Shown: positions 1 through 6,875 of the stretch, piece after piece | How the letters are laid out: each line of letters opens with the position of its first letter | Position numbering within the stretch: the first letter of the stretch is position 1 | NCBI GenBank assembly: GCA_020723485.1 | Contig: DYIU01000002.1 | Span: 157,543 to 221,542, forward strand | Length of the DNA: 64,000 nucleotides | Origin: Acidimicrobium ferrooxidans | GTDB lineage: Bacteria > Actinomycetota > Geothermincolia > Fen-727 > Anoxymicrobiaceae | Direction of reading: 5' to 3' | Notes under the pieces: generated by a model | The model's database searches: none | The model's input: only the letters and a program-made list of their open reading frames with translations | Told to the model about the DNA's origin: nothing | Position numbers and translations under genes: made by a program

Positions 1-205
1 CCATGTAGAGGAGCACGGCCGTGGGTATCATCACCCAAAGGATGGCGTAGCCGTACCTTGCGCCGGCGACCGAATATGTGGCGATGCCTCCCGCGTCGTT
101 GTCCACCATCGCGACGATTATCCCCGGCCCCAGGACCGCCAGCAGGGGGCCCAGGTTGCTCTCTCTTATTCTCTTCCTCAGGTTGGAGAAACCTACGGCG
201 GACAA
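1..205 (-). CDS. Nramp-family divalent metal transporter, N-terminal part only
   Basis: The gene runs off the left edge, so only about 68 N-terminal residues are visible. After a short basic cytoplasmic stretch comes the first membrane helix, with GPGIIVAMVDNDAGG at about residues 29-43 and then an IATYSVAGARYG segment. This is the layout of Nramp (SLC11) helix 1, with DNDAGG where classical Mn/Fe transporters have DPGN. The start is a TTG with GGAG six bases upstream; a stop lies in frame four codons before it. It begins 29 bases after the MgtE-like gene and is probably co-transcribed with it, suggesting a shared role in Mg or Mn uptake. Metal specificity cannot be read from this fragment. 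Confidence 0.75.
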   Translation of the reverse strand, partial: MSAVGFSNLRKRIRESNLGPLLAVLGPGIIVAMVDNDAGGIATYSVAGARYGYAILWVMIPTAVLLYM

Positions 206-234
206 GTCATTCTCCGATCATCGCAAACGGCGGG

Positions 235-2043
235 CTACCTCCAGGCGCGGACGAGCAGCCCGCTCACCACCAGGAACGAGAGCAGCGATACCGACATCAC
301 CGCTACCCCCAGGAGCCTGCCCGGCGCAAGTACCAGGTCCAGCTTGAACCGGCGCAGGACCAGCGGCATCACCAGCCCCAGGAAGCCGGCGATGGCGACC
401 CCCACGAACAGCGCGACGGCACCGGCCACCAGCGGGACCCTCGAGGTGGTCCAGACCATCATGAGCGCGAAGGCCAACGCGCTCACCAGGAGGGCGGCGG
501 CGAGCGCGTACAGGTACTCCCTCGCGAAGAACCTGGCGAACCTTCCTCCCCCGGAGAGCGCCTCGGGCTCACCTCTAACCGACATGGCCAGCGACCAGAC
601 CGAGACGTCGTGAGAGGCCCGCAGGGCGAGCGGGACGAAATAGACCAGGGCCAGGGCCGTGGCGAACTCGCTCTTGAATATGCCGAACAGGGCGGTAGCA
701 ACGATGCCCCCCATGAAGGTGACCATGGTGCCCGCCCACCTGCGCGCGTCCAGGGCCTGTCTCGCCGGCGCGCCCTCGGCCTCCAGGGCTACTCCCGAGA
801 GCTGCGCGAAGTCCTCCGAGGACTCTTCTCTTATCACGTCTATCGCGTCGTCGACGGTGACGATGCCCTTGAGGGTATGGTCGGAGTCGACGACGGGCAG
901 CGCGAGGAGGTTGTAGCGTGTAAGCCTCTCGGCCGCGACCTCCTGGTCTTCGTCGACCTCCGCGGTTATGACGTCCCGCATCATGAGTCGCCCGACGACC
1001 TGGTCTGTGGGCGCCCGGAGGAGGTCCCTGAGGGAGAGCACGCCGGACAGGTGCCCGTCGCGGTCCACGACGTAGACGTAGTAGATGGTCTCAGCTTCCT
1101 CGCCCTTCTCCCGGAGCATCTCGATGGTCTGGGCAACGGTCATGTAGTCGGGCAACGCGACGAACTCCGTGGTCATCCTGCCGCCCGCGGTCGAGGGTTC
1201 ATATCCCAGCAGTTCGGAGACCACCGACGCTTCCTCGATGCCCATGAGCGAGAGGAGCGCCTGGGCTTTCTCCCTCGGGAGGGAACCCAGGATGTCCGCT
1301 GCCTCGTCGGGCGGCATTATCTCGAGAAGGTCGGACAGGCGCTCGTCGTCCAGCGACTCGGCCACGGATGACCTTATCCCCGGGAGTATCTGGGCGAGCA
1401 CCTCCGCCGCCTTCGGGGTCTCGACCAGTGCGAGCACCTTGGCCCTCTGGTCAACGTCGAGCTGCTCGATGATGTCGGCAATGTCAGACGGGTGGATCTC
1501 GAGGAACTCCCGGTAACCCACGTTGAGCCTGACGTCGTACGGCATCGGCTCGACCGGCGACACGATGCTCCAGGGGATGACCTTCTCCTTGATGAACCCG
1601 ATCCTCAAGTCGCGAAGGCGCTCCGCGACAGAGCTAAGCCCGAGCCTCCTGAGGATGGCAAGGAGCCCTACGTCGGCCCCGATGACGCGCAGCTGCCTGC
1701 CGGACCAGGCGAGCCTTATATCGCTGACCCTGACTATCCGGTAGCCGTCCATGTCGACCATCTGCTTGTCCAGCAGGTCGCGCGCCAGGTAGACGTCCCC
1801 CCCGGCGGGCTCAGCGCCGTCCGCCGGGACGCGCGCCACCACGCACTCGTCGCGCCACTCCCTGATGTCCGACCACCGGAGATAGAACCGCCGCCTGCCG
1901 CGGGCCCTGGACCCCGCGACCTCTATCCCCTTCACTGTGGGGAACTTGGCCGAGGGCTCCACCACCACGTCCGACAGGCGGCCCATCAGTCCACCACTGG
2001 CGTCCCGTATTCTTTTCCCCAGCATCACGCTCAGGTAAGGCAC
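235..2043 (-). CDS. mgtE: MgtE-like magnesium transporter with N-terminal PRC-barrel domain
   Basis: A 602-residue protein predicted to sit in the cytoplasmic membrane and move Mg2+. Domains in order: a PRC-barrel-like segment (about residues 5-75, LGKRIRDASGGLMGRLSDVV), an MgtE N-terminal helical repeat domain (about 165-275, with PPDEAADILGSLP), two CBS domains (about 280-410), and a hydrophobic C-terminal half with about five membrane segments from residue 430. The PRC-barrel plus MgtE layout is common in actinobacteria. I chose the GTG at 2043 because GGAGG lies six bases upstream; an in-frame start at 2070 has no such site. The gene follows a roughly 210-base leader with an internal terminator and precedes an Nramp-like gene, so expression is probably metal-controlled (inference). 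Confidence 0.85.
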   Translation of the reverse strand: MPYLSVMLGKRIRDASGGLMGRLSDVVVEPSAKFPTVKGIEVAGSRARGRRRFYLRWSDIREWRDECVVARVPADGAEPAGGDVYLARDLLDKQMVDMDGYRIVRVSDIRLAWSGRQLRVIGADVGLLAILRRLGLSSVAERLRDLRIGFIKEKVIPWSIVSPVEPMPYDVRLNVGYREFLEIHPSDIADIIEQLDVDQRAKVLALVETPKAAEVLAQILPGIRSSVAESLDDERLSDLLEIMPPDEAADILGSLPREKAQALLSLMGIEEASVVSELLGYEPSTAGGRMTTEFVALPDYMTVAQTIEMLREKGEEAETIYYVYVVDRDGHLSGVLSLRDLLRAPTDQVVGRLMMRDVITAEVDEDQEVAAERLTRYNLLALPVVDSDHTLKGIVTVDDAIDVIREESSEDFAQLSGVALEAEGAPARQALDARRWAGTMVTFMGGIVATALFGIFKSEFATALALVYFVPLALRASHDVSVWSLAMSVRGEPEALSGGGRFARFFAREYLYALAAALLVSALAFALMMVWTTSRVPLVAGAVALFVGVAIAGFLGLVMPLVLRRFKLDLVLAPGRLLGVAVMSVSLLSFLVVSGLLVRAWR

Positions 2044-2256
2044 GGTATGCCTCCAATGTCCGGGCGACAAAAAAGCCCTCAGGAAGAGGGCGCGCTGTCA
2101 CCCGCCGTCCCTTTAAATCAGATCAAGGCCTGATCCCTCCCGCGAAGTAATCCCGCCGCAGGCGGTTCAGCCTGTCCGCTGTTCGGTTTTCCCGGTCTGT
2201 CACTCTCTGCCATCTGGTCCGTCACGCTCGCTTCCTTGGTCGAGGAAGCACTCCTT
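2044..2256 (-). promoter_or_regulatory. Long structured 5' leader of the mgtE-nramp operon (possible riboswitch)
   Basis: About 210 bases separate the likely transcription start from the MgtE-like gene. On the minus strand the leader opens with a GCTTCC/GGAAGC hairpin, contains a GATCA...TGATC inverted repeat and G-rich runs in the middle, and ends in an intrinsic terminator. I compared it by eye with the M-box, yybP-ykoY and ydaO consensus cores and recognised none of them. A metal-responsive attenuator is an inference from gene context and layout. Confidence 0.45.
2069..2091 (-). terminator. Intrinsic terminator inside the mgtE leader (attenuator candidate)
   Basis: Read on the minus strand, a 6-bp stem GCCCTC/GAGGGC with a 5-base loop is followed directly by six T. 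It ends only 25 bases before the GTG start of the MgtE-like gene and downstream of the likely promoter, so it would stop transcription before the gene unless an alternative fold forms. Confidence 0.7.
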
Positions 2257-2261
2257 TATGC

Positions 2262-2267
2262 AATTAT
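2262..2267 (-). promoter_or_regulatory. -10 element TATAAT for the mgtE leader
   Basis: A perfect TATAAT on the minus strand in an otherwise GC-rich intergenic region. No good -35 hexamer is found 16-18 bases upstream, so activator help may be needed. It lies between the end of the MerR gene and the mgtE leader. Confidence 0.4.
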
Positions 2268-2307
2268 AGTACATGGTTAACGGTGCCGCAGCCCCGAAGC
2301 GGGCCTC

Positions 2308-3186
2308 TTATTCCGGGAACATCTCCCCGCCGTCGCCCTCGGGGGCGGGCGGCTCCGGCTCCTCGGCGTAGCCCTCCGCCTGCTCTTCTTCCTCTGCCTC
2401 GGGCTGTGCCTCGGGGCGCTCCTGGTCCGGCGCGGCGACCTGGGCGGCCGAATCTGCCTCCTGCTCCTCGAGGACGTCCAGGGTGGCCGGCCTGGGGAGG
2501 TACTTCGCGAGCGCCTCCCGGAGGAGCGCCTGGGTGAACATCCTGGAGAGAGCCATCAGGCTCTCGAGGTCCTTGATGGCGCTGCGCTTGGTGTTCGGGT
2601 CCTTGTGCTGGAGCTGGGGCCTGATTATCTGCTCGATGAACGAGGCCTCCCTCCCCACGAACTGTATGTACATGCGGAGGTGCCGCGGCTCCACCCCGTA
2701 GCGGAAGAACTCCTTGGCTATGCTCAGGACCTTCACGTCGTCCGGCGAGAAATACTTGCCTTCCGGCCCTTCGCGGACTGTTACTATCCCGTAATCGACA
2801 AGCTCGTTCAGGGTCTCCGCGGAGAGGTGCAGCTTGGACGGGGCGAGGTCGAAAGAGACCGGGACCGCCCCGGTCAGGCCCGGCTCTGCCCCCTGGCCGG
2901 ACATGACGGCGAGGTCTCCCGCCACCACTTTGCCCGAGCGCAGGTCCTGTATCTTCTTCTTGATGACATTCAGCGGTAGATACTCCTCACGCTGAAGTCG
3001 AAGTACATAGCTAAGCTGCTTGATGTTTGCCTTGCTGTACTTCCGGTAGCCGCTCGGTGTCCTCTCGGGATTGATGAGTCCCTCTTTCTCGAGGAACCGG
3101 ATCTTGCTTATGGTGATGTCGGGGAACTCCTTTTTGAGGATCTCCTGGACTTCCCCTATCCCGTACTTTTTTTCCTCTGCAGCCAT
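2308..3186 (-). CDS. ftsR: MerR-family regulator, FtsR type
   Basis: A 292-residue cytoplasmic DNA-binding protein. The N-terminal winged-helix motif (about residues 5-80) reads YGIGEVQEILKKEFPDITIS, then IRFLEKEGLI and GYRKYS, the MerR DNA-binding signature. A second helical region (about 130-215, with FSPDDVKVL) resembles the C-terminal half of the actinobacterial FtsR/Rv1828 family. The last 60 residues are acidic, Glu/Ala/Pro-rich and probably disordered. The gene lies directly downstream of the GarA-like FHA gene, the same pair as Rv1827-Rv1828 in mycobacteria. FtsR activates ftsZ in Corynebacterium (established knowledge); the target here is unknown. The ATG at 3186 is preferred over a TTG eight codons upstream. 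Confidence 0.8.
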   Translation of the reverse strand: MAAEEKKYGIGEVQEILKKEFPDITISKIRFLEKEGLINPERTPSGYRKYSKANIKQLSYVLRLQREEYLPLNVIKKKIQDLRSGKVVAGDLAVMSGQGAEPGLTGAVPVSFDLAPSKLHLSAETLNELVDYGIVTVREGPEGKYFSPDDVKVLSIAKEFFRYGVEPRHLRMYIQFVGREASFIEQIIRPQLQHKDPNTKRSAIKDLESLMALSRMFTQALLREALAKYLPRPATLDVLEEQEADSAAQVAAPDQERPEAQPEAEEEEQAEGYAEEPEPPAPEGDGGEMFPE

Positions 3187-3240
3187 GATACCAGCCCGCA
3201 ATCGTGCCAACTCTGAACGTAAAGTGAAACCTTAAGAATA

Positions 3241-3270
3241 AATATGCTTGGAAATGGCCGTTGATGTCAA
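3241..3270 (-). promoter_or_regulatory. Promoter for the MerR gene
   Basis: TTGACA (3270-3265) and CATATT (3246-3241) on the minus strand, 18 bases apart, in the 116-base gap between the FHA and MerR genes. It would let the regulator be expressed separately from the upstream operon. Confidence 0.55.
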
Positions 3271-3302
3271 GCCCCGCCCCCGTGTTTCCGGCAGGCGAAG
3301 GG

Positions 3303-3770
3303 TCACTTGCAGAAGAAGATGAGCCTGAACTTGCCTATCTGTATCTCGTCGCCGCTGGAAAGGTCGGCTTCCTCAACCCTCAATTTATTGACGTACGTGC
3401 CGTTGAGGCTGCCCATGTCGGTAATACGGAATCCGGACTCCACCCGGCGTATCTCGGCATGCCTGCGGGACACTGTTATGTCGTCGAGGAAGATGTCGCT
3501 CTCGGGGTGCCTTCCCGCGCCCGTTACCTCCTTGGCGATGACGAATCGCGTGCCCGCGCTGGGCCCTCTCTTGACCACCAGCATCGCAGCTCCGGACGCG
3601 AGCTCGTCCTCGGGCACCTGTATCTCTTCCTCGGTCTCGACATCGGCCTCGACCGGCGTGAGGGTTATGGTGGTGTCGCCGTCCTGACCCTCTGTGGACA
3701 GATACGCGCCGCACTGCCCGCAGTAGACGCTGTCATCCGGGTTGTTCTTTCCGCAAGCCGGGCAAAACAT
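3303..3770 (-). CDS. garA: GarA/OdhI-like FHA-domain protein with N-terminal zinc ribbon
   Basis: A 155-residue cytoplasmic protein. Residues 3-23 form a zinc ribbon (CPACGKNN and CGQCGAYL). Residues about 60-155 form an FHA domain with LVVKRGPSAG, GRHPESDIFLDD, TVSRRHAEI and GSLNGTYVN, very close to mycobacterial GarA. GarA binds and inhibits 2-oxoglutarate dehydrogenase and glutamate enzymes depending on phosphorylation of an N-terminal Thr-Thr motif (established). Here the linker has DGDTTITLT, so TT is present although the classical ETTS is not. The zinc ribbon is an addition to the classical GarA layout. I placed the start at the ATG just before the ribbon; the longer frame adds a non-conserved Arg-rich extension. 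The MerR/FtsR gene follows. Confidence 0.85.
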   Translation of the reverse strand: MFCPACGKNNPDDSVYCGQCGAYLSTEGQDGDTTITLTPVEADVETEEEIQVPEDELASGAAMLVVKRGPSAGTRFVIAKEVTGAGRHPESDIFLDDITVSRRHAEIRRVESGFRITDMGSLNGTYVNKLRVEEADLSSGDEIQIGKFRLIFFCK

Positions 3771-3774
3771 CTTC

Positions 3775-3984
3775 TCACTTCCGTTTCCCGCGGCGGCCCT
3801 GCGCGGACTCGCCGGAGTCGACCTGCTCCGGCAACTGCACAACGACCTCGCTTATCTCCTCCGGCGCGAAGCCTACGTCCCTGATAAGTCCGAGGACGGC
3901 CCCGCGCTGCTTCGAGGAGAGCTCCCCCAGCTCGATGTATATCTTACTGCGGGGTATCGTCTCCTCCGGCGCCTCCTGGCTCAC
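3775..3984 (-). CDS. Small conserved-looking hypothetical protein
   Basis: I do not recognise this 69-residue protein. It starts at a GTG with GGGAG four bases upstream, and its stop lies four bases before the FHA gene. The middle (IPRSKIYIELGELSSKQRG, then IRDVGFAPEEISEVVVQLPE) looks like a compact alpha/beta fold; the tail is basic. It overlaps the upstream small gene by 41 bases in another frame, which suggests translational coupling. Context links it to the GarA-like gene, perhaps as a partner; this is only an inference. Confidence 0.55.
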   Translation of the reverse strand: MSQEAPEETIPRSKIYIELGELSSKQRGAVLGLIRDVGFAPEEISEVVVQLPEQVDSGESAQGRRGKRK

Positions 3985-4201
3985 TGCGCTCCCTTTCGAC
4001 GCTCTTCGCGGGCTGCTTCTGTTTCGCCTCCCTGCGGCGGAACTTGTCGAGCAGGCTTTCCCGCGTCTTCTTGGCCTCGGACTTCTCCCCGAACGAGATG
4101 GCGTGCTTCTCGCCTATCCCGTGGACGTGCCTCTGTGTCGGGGTCTGTATCCCCTCGACCGTGGTCGACCGAACGTTCCTCTCGACATCTTTATCTGTCA
4201 C
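3944..4201 (-). CDS. Small hypothetical charged protein
   Basis: Function unknown, about 85 residues. The GTG at 4201 has GGGAGG five bases upstream; an ATG at 4231 is an alternative. The sequence is polar, with a TPTQRHVHGIGEKHAISFGE segment followed by a strongly basic helix (KKTRESLLDKFRRREAKQKQ) and a disordered tail. It sits between the lipM-like gene and another small unknown gene and overlaps the latter by 41 bases. The overlap and ribosome-binding site are the main support that it is real. Confidence 0.5.
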   Translation of the reverse strand: MTDKDVERNVRSTTVEGIQTPTQRHVHGIGEKHAISFGEKSEAKKTRESLLDKFRRREAKQKQPAKSVERERSEPGGAGGDDTPQ

Positions 4202-4235
4202 GGTTGCCTCCCCCGGGAAGGGTACGAACATGATA

Positions 4236-5066
4236 TCACAAACCACCCACAGCCCCTTCGGGCCAACGCCCCGTGGTCCATCCCTTGCCCGCGTATTTGG
4301 TCCGCTCGAGCTCCTCCGCGAGCTCGAGCTCCGCATCGGTCAGGCTCCCCGTCTCGAGCGACACGCGCATTTCGCTCTCGAAACCCTCCCTGAACGCCAC
4401 CGACATCTCCTCGCGGCTCACAGCGCGACCCACCGCCTCGTCCAGGGCGGCGAACCGCGCTCCGCCGGTTGAGCCGCTCCGTCCCCCCGCGCCTATCCGC
4501 GCCATCACATCGGCCGTGTCCCTCAGGAACAGGGACCCGTGCTGCAGCACCCCCCCGGCGAACACGCGCTGGGCACTGCCGCAGATCTTCTTTCCATTCC
4601 ATTCGATATCGACGCCTGTAATCCCCTCCACGCACCAGGGCCCGCCCTCTTCATCCCGCCTTCCATGCTCGACCTGGGCGGCCTCCACCCCCAGCGTCCC
4701 CAGCGCCGCCACTATTCCCCGCGCCACATCATCGAAGCACTCCCTCCGGCCGGGCACCTTCCCTCCACTGGAGCGCATAACGACGCTGTAGGTGAAGTCC
4801 TCCAGGTGCAGTATCGCCAGGCCGCCGGTCGCCCGCCTCACGACGTCTATTCCCTCTCTCGCGCACAGCACAGGGTCCACCGTTCCCTCGAGGTCCTGGA
4901 ACCTTCCGAGGGTGACCGCCGGGGGTTCGAAGCCATACAGCCTGAGGGTGGCGACGGGGATGCCGGGGCCGGCGCACCGTGCCTCCGCCTCGTCCCTCGC
5001 CATGTTGCGGGCGCCTGGCATGGCGCCATCGTCGATGAAGCGCCATGTCCGGAAAGGTTCAGCCAA
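4236..5066 (-). CDS. lipM: Lipoate/octanoate transferase, LipM type
   Basis: A 276-residue biotin/lipoate protein ligase fold enzyme that probably moves octanoyl groups from acyl carrier protein to lipoyl domains. The family signature RRATGG is at residues 77-82 and GKKICGSAQ at 158-166, with the conserved Lys. Cys145 (in GPWCVEG) is at the position of the catalytic Cys of Bacillus LipM, which favours an octanoyltransferase over an ATP-dependent lipoate ligase. The TTG start has AGGAG eight bases upstream. It follows pncB by 36 bases and may be the last cofactor gene of the pncA-pncB-lipM operon. A glycine-cleavage-specific LipL-like role cannot be excluded. Confidence 0.8.
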   Translation of the reverse strand: MAEPFRTWRFIDDGAMPGARNMARDEAEARCAGPGIPVATLRLYGFEPPAVTLGRFQDLEGTVDPVLCAREGIDVVRRATGGLAILHLEDFTYSVVMRSSGGKVPGRRECFDDVARGIVAALGTLGVEAAQVEHGRRDEEGGPWCVEGITGVDIEWNGKKICGSAQRVFAGGVLQHGSLFLRDTADVMARIGAGGRSGSTGGARFAALDEAVGRAVSREEMSVAFREGFESEMRVSLETGSLTDAELELAEELERTKYAGKGWTTGRWPEGAVGGL

Positions 5067-5102
5067 CTGTCGCTCTCCTGACCCGGCACGATCCTGGGCC
5101 CT

Positions 5103-6266
5103 TCAAAGGGTGACCTCCGAGAGCTGCTCGAGGACGCGCTCGCGGACCTCGCGCGGGGACGGGTCCGGAAAGTGCCTTCGTCCGTCGCCGTAGCGCTCCA
5201 CCAGCATGGGCTCCATCTCCTGCGAGCACTCGGGGCAGGGGACGCTGCCGCGCGCCGCGAGCACCGTGGCGCGAGCGCCGTCTACCGGGCACCTCCACAC
5301 CTGCTTGAGCCCGGACGGCTTGCCCCTCTTGGCCAGGGGACGTCCCTCGATCTCGATTATGTCCATCGCGAAGTTTATGACCGGGGAGTTGCTGATGTGG
5401 GTGCCCACCCCGTAAGCGTCAGCGACCTCGTTGTACTCCAGTATCTTCTGCTCGTTGATGTCGCCGCTTACGAATATCCTGACGTCGGCGAAACCGCGGA
5501 TGTCGAGCTCCCAGCGGACCTCCCTCATTATCTCGAGGAAATCCCCCCTCCGCGACCCGGGGGTGTCGAGACGGACGCCGTAAAGCCTGTCGCCCAGTAC
5601 CTCAGCGGCGTACAGCGCGCCGAACTTCTCGTCCTGGAAGGTGTCAACCAGGGCTATCCTCTTGACCTCAGGGCCCATCGCCTCGTCGAACATCTCGTAG
5701 GCGAGCCTCTCGTCCTGAGCGCAGAGAATGAGGGTGTGAGACATGGTGCCGGAGGGCTCCTCCCCGAGCATCTCCGCGCTCTCGATGACCGCGACTCCAT
5801 CGCAGCCGCCGATGAAAGCGTTGCGCTCGATCATCGGCGCCAGGGCCGGGTGCATCCGCCTCGCGCCGAAGCTGACGAGCGTCCGCCCCCCGGCAGCCTT
5901 CCTGCAGCGGGCCGCGTTGGTCGCGACTCCCGAGGCCTGGCACAGAAGCCCCAGCATGGCCGTCTCGAACACCCCGAAATCCAGGTACTTCCCGGTGACC
6001 GAGAGCACCGGCTCACCGGCCCGGAACAGTTTTCCCTCGTCCATGGAGCGGAGCTTCACAGGGAGCCCGTCGACGAGCTCGAGCAGCTCCTCCAGCCCGG
6101 CGAAGACCGCCCACGGCCACTCGCGGGGGAGCGACGAGGCCCTGACCTCCATAGAGACAAGGGGATTTATGCCCCTCGACTCTAGCGCGGCCTTCACGCG
6201 CTCGAAGTAGACGTCGGTGACCCTCCCTTGCCTGATATGCTCGTCTGGGGCGATTTGAAATCCCAC
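5103..6266 (-). CDS. pncB: Nicotinate phosphoribosyltransferase
   Basis: A 387-residue enzyme of NAD salvage joining nicotinate and PRPP to form nicotinate mononucleotide. Visible family features include VSFGARRMHPALAP (about residues 130-143), GTMSHTLIL, LVDTFQDE, GVRLDTPGSRRGDF, and the phosphate loop segment VSGDINEQKI. A C-terminal cysteine set (WRCPVDG and PCPECSQEM, about 335-360) forms a probable zinc ribbon, typical of the short archaeal/actinobacterial-type enzymes. The GTG start has GGGAGG six bases upstream. It follows the nicotinamidase gene by 23 bases, so nicotinamide can be deamidated and reused in two steps from one transcript. Confidence 0.9.
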   Translation of the reverse strand: MGFQIAPDEHIRQGRVTDVYFERVKAALESRGINPLVSMEVRASSLPREWPWAVFAGLEELLELVDGLPVKLRSMDEGKLFRAGEPVLSVTGKYLDFGVFETAMLGLLCQASGVATNAARCRKAAGGRTLVSFGARRMHPALAPMIERNAFIGGCDGVAVIESAEMLGEEPSGTMSHTLILCAQDERLAYEMFDEAMGPEVKRIALVDTFQDEKFGALYAAEVLGDRLYGVRLDTPGSRRGDFLEIMREVRWELDIRGFADVRIFVSGDINEQKILEYNEVADAYGVGTHISNSPVINFAMDIIEIEGRPLAKRGKPSGLKQVWRCPVDGARATVLAARGSVPCPECSQEMEPMLVERYGDGRRHFPDPSPREVRERVLEQLSEVTL

Positions 6267-6289
6267 CTGGCACCTCCCACCGGTATGCT

Positions 6290-6820
6290 CTAGACCACCT
6301 CGCCGCCGAACACCCGCTCTACCTGGTCGAGCGCCATCTCCTGGTCGGCGTCATTGAGCGCGTGCACACCCGCCCGCGGTACAGTCACCCGGTAGCCGCG
6401 CATCAGGGCTTCTATGGCCGACACCAGCACGCAGATGTTGGTCACCGTGCCGGTGACCACCAGGTGGTCCACGCCGAGCTTCTCCAGGAGTTCGTCGAGC
6501 TCGGTGCCGTAGAAAGCGGAGTACCTCTTCTTCTCGAGCACGTAGTCGGCGTCCACGGGCGCGAGTTCCGGCACCACCTCGGTCCCGGGGGTGCCCTTGA
6601 CCGCGTGCTCCCCCCACTGGTGGAACTCCTCGTCGTCCGGGTCGTGCGCGTCGTTGACGTAGATGACCGGCACTCCGGAGGAGCGCGCCTCGTCTACCAG
6701 CCCTTTCAGAAAAGGCACTATCGACTCGACCCCGGGGACGTAAAGCTTCCCGCCGGGGTCCACGAAGTCGTGTATCATGTCCGCGATCAACAGCGCGCTG
6801 TGTTCACCGAATATTCCCAT
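6290..6820 (-). CDS. pncA: Nicotinamidase (isochorismatase-like hydrolase)
   Basis: A 176-residue cysteine hydrolase converting nicotinamide to nicotinate. The triad is visible: Asp14 (LIADMIHDF), Lys97/98 (EKKRYSAF) and Cys130 (TVTNICVL). Residues around DAHDPDD (57-63) match the metal-binding loop of nicotinamidases. The ATG start has GAGGAGG five bases upstream. Placement just before pncB supports nicotinamidase rather than another member of the superfamily. A copy of the dispersed repeat lies immediately upstream, between this gene and miaB. Confidence 0.88.
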   Translation of the reverse strand: MGIFGEHSALLIADMIHDFVDPGGKLYVPGVESIVPFLKGLVDEARSSGVPVIYVNDAHDPDDEEFHQWGEHAVKGTPGTEVVPELAPVDADYVLEKKRYSAFYGTELDELLEKLGVDHLVVTGTVTNICVLVSAIEALMRGYRVTVPRAGVHALNDADQEMALDQVERVFGGEVV

Positions 6821-6836
6821 CTCAACCTCCTCGACA

Positions 6837-6871
6837 AACGCAAAAAAGGGGTCAGGTCACTTTGTTGCATT
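6837..6871. repeat. Dispersed palindromic repeat, copy 1
   Basis: AACGCAA arm, core GGGGTCAGGTCACTTT, and a TTGTTGCATT arm. The core is identical to the two copies near 40.5 kb. It sits between miaB and pncA. Its arms are less perfect than those of the copy at 45.7 kb. Confidence 0.7.
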
Positions 6872-6875
6872 TCCG

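Noticed and set aside
58-2133. Long open reading frames on the plus strand opposite the MgtE-like gene (and similar ones opposite most minus-strand genes)
   Set aside because: They have Arg/Pro/His-rich composition, no family motifs and no ribosome-binding sites, and they are antisense shadows typical of GC-rich DNA.
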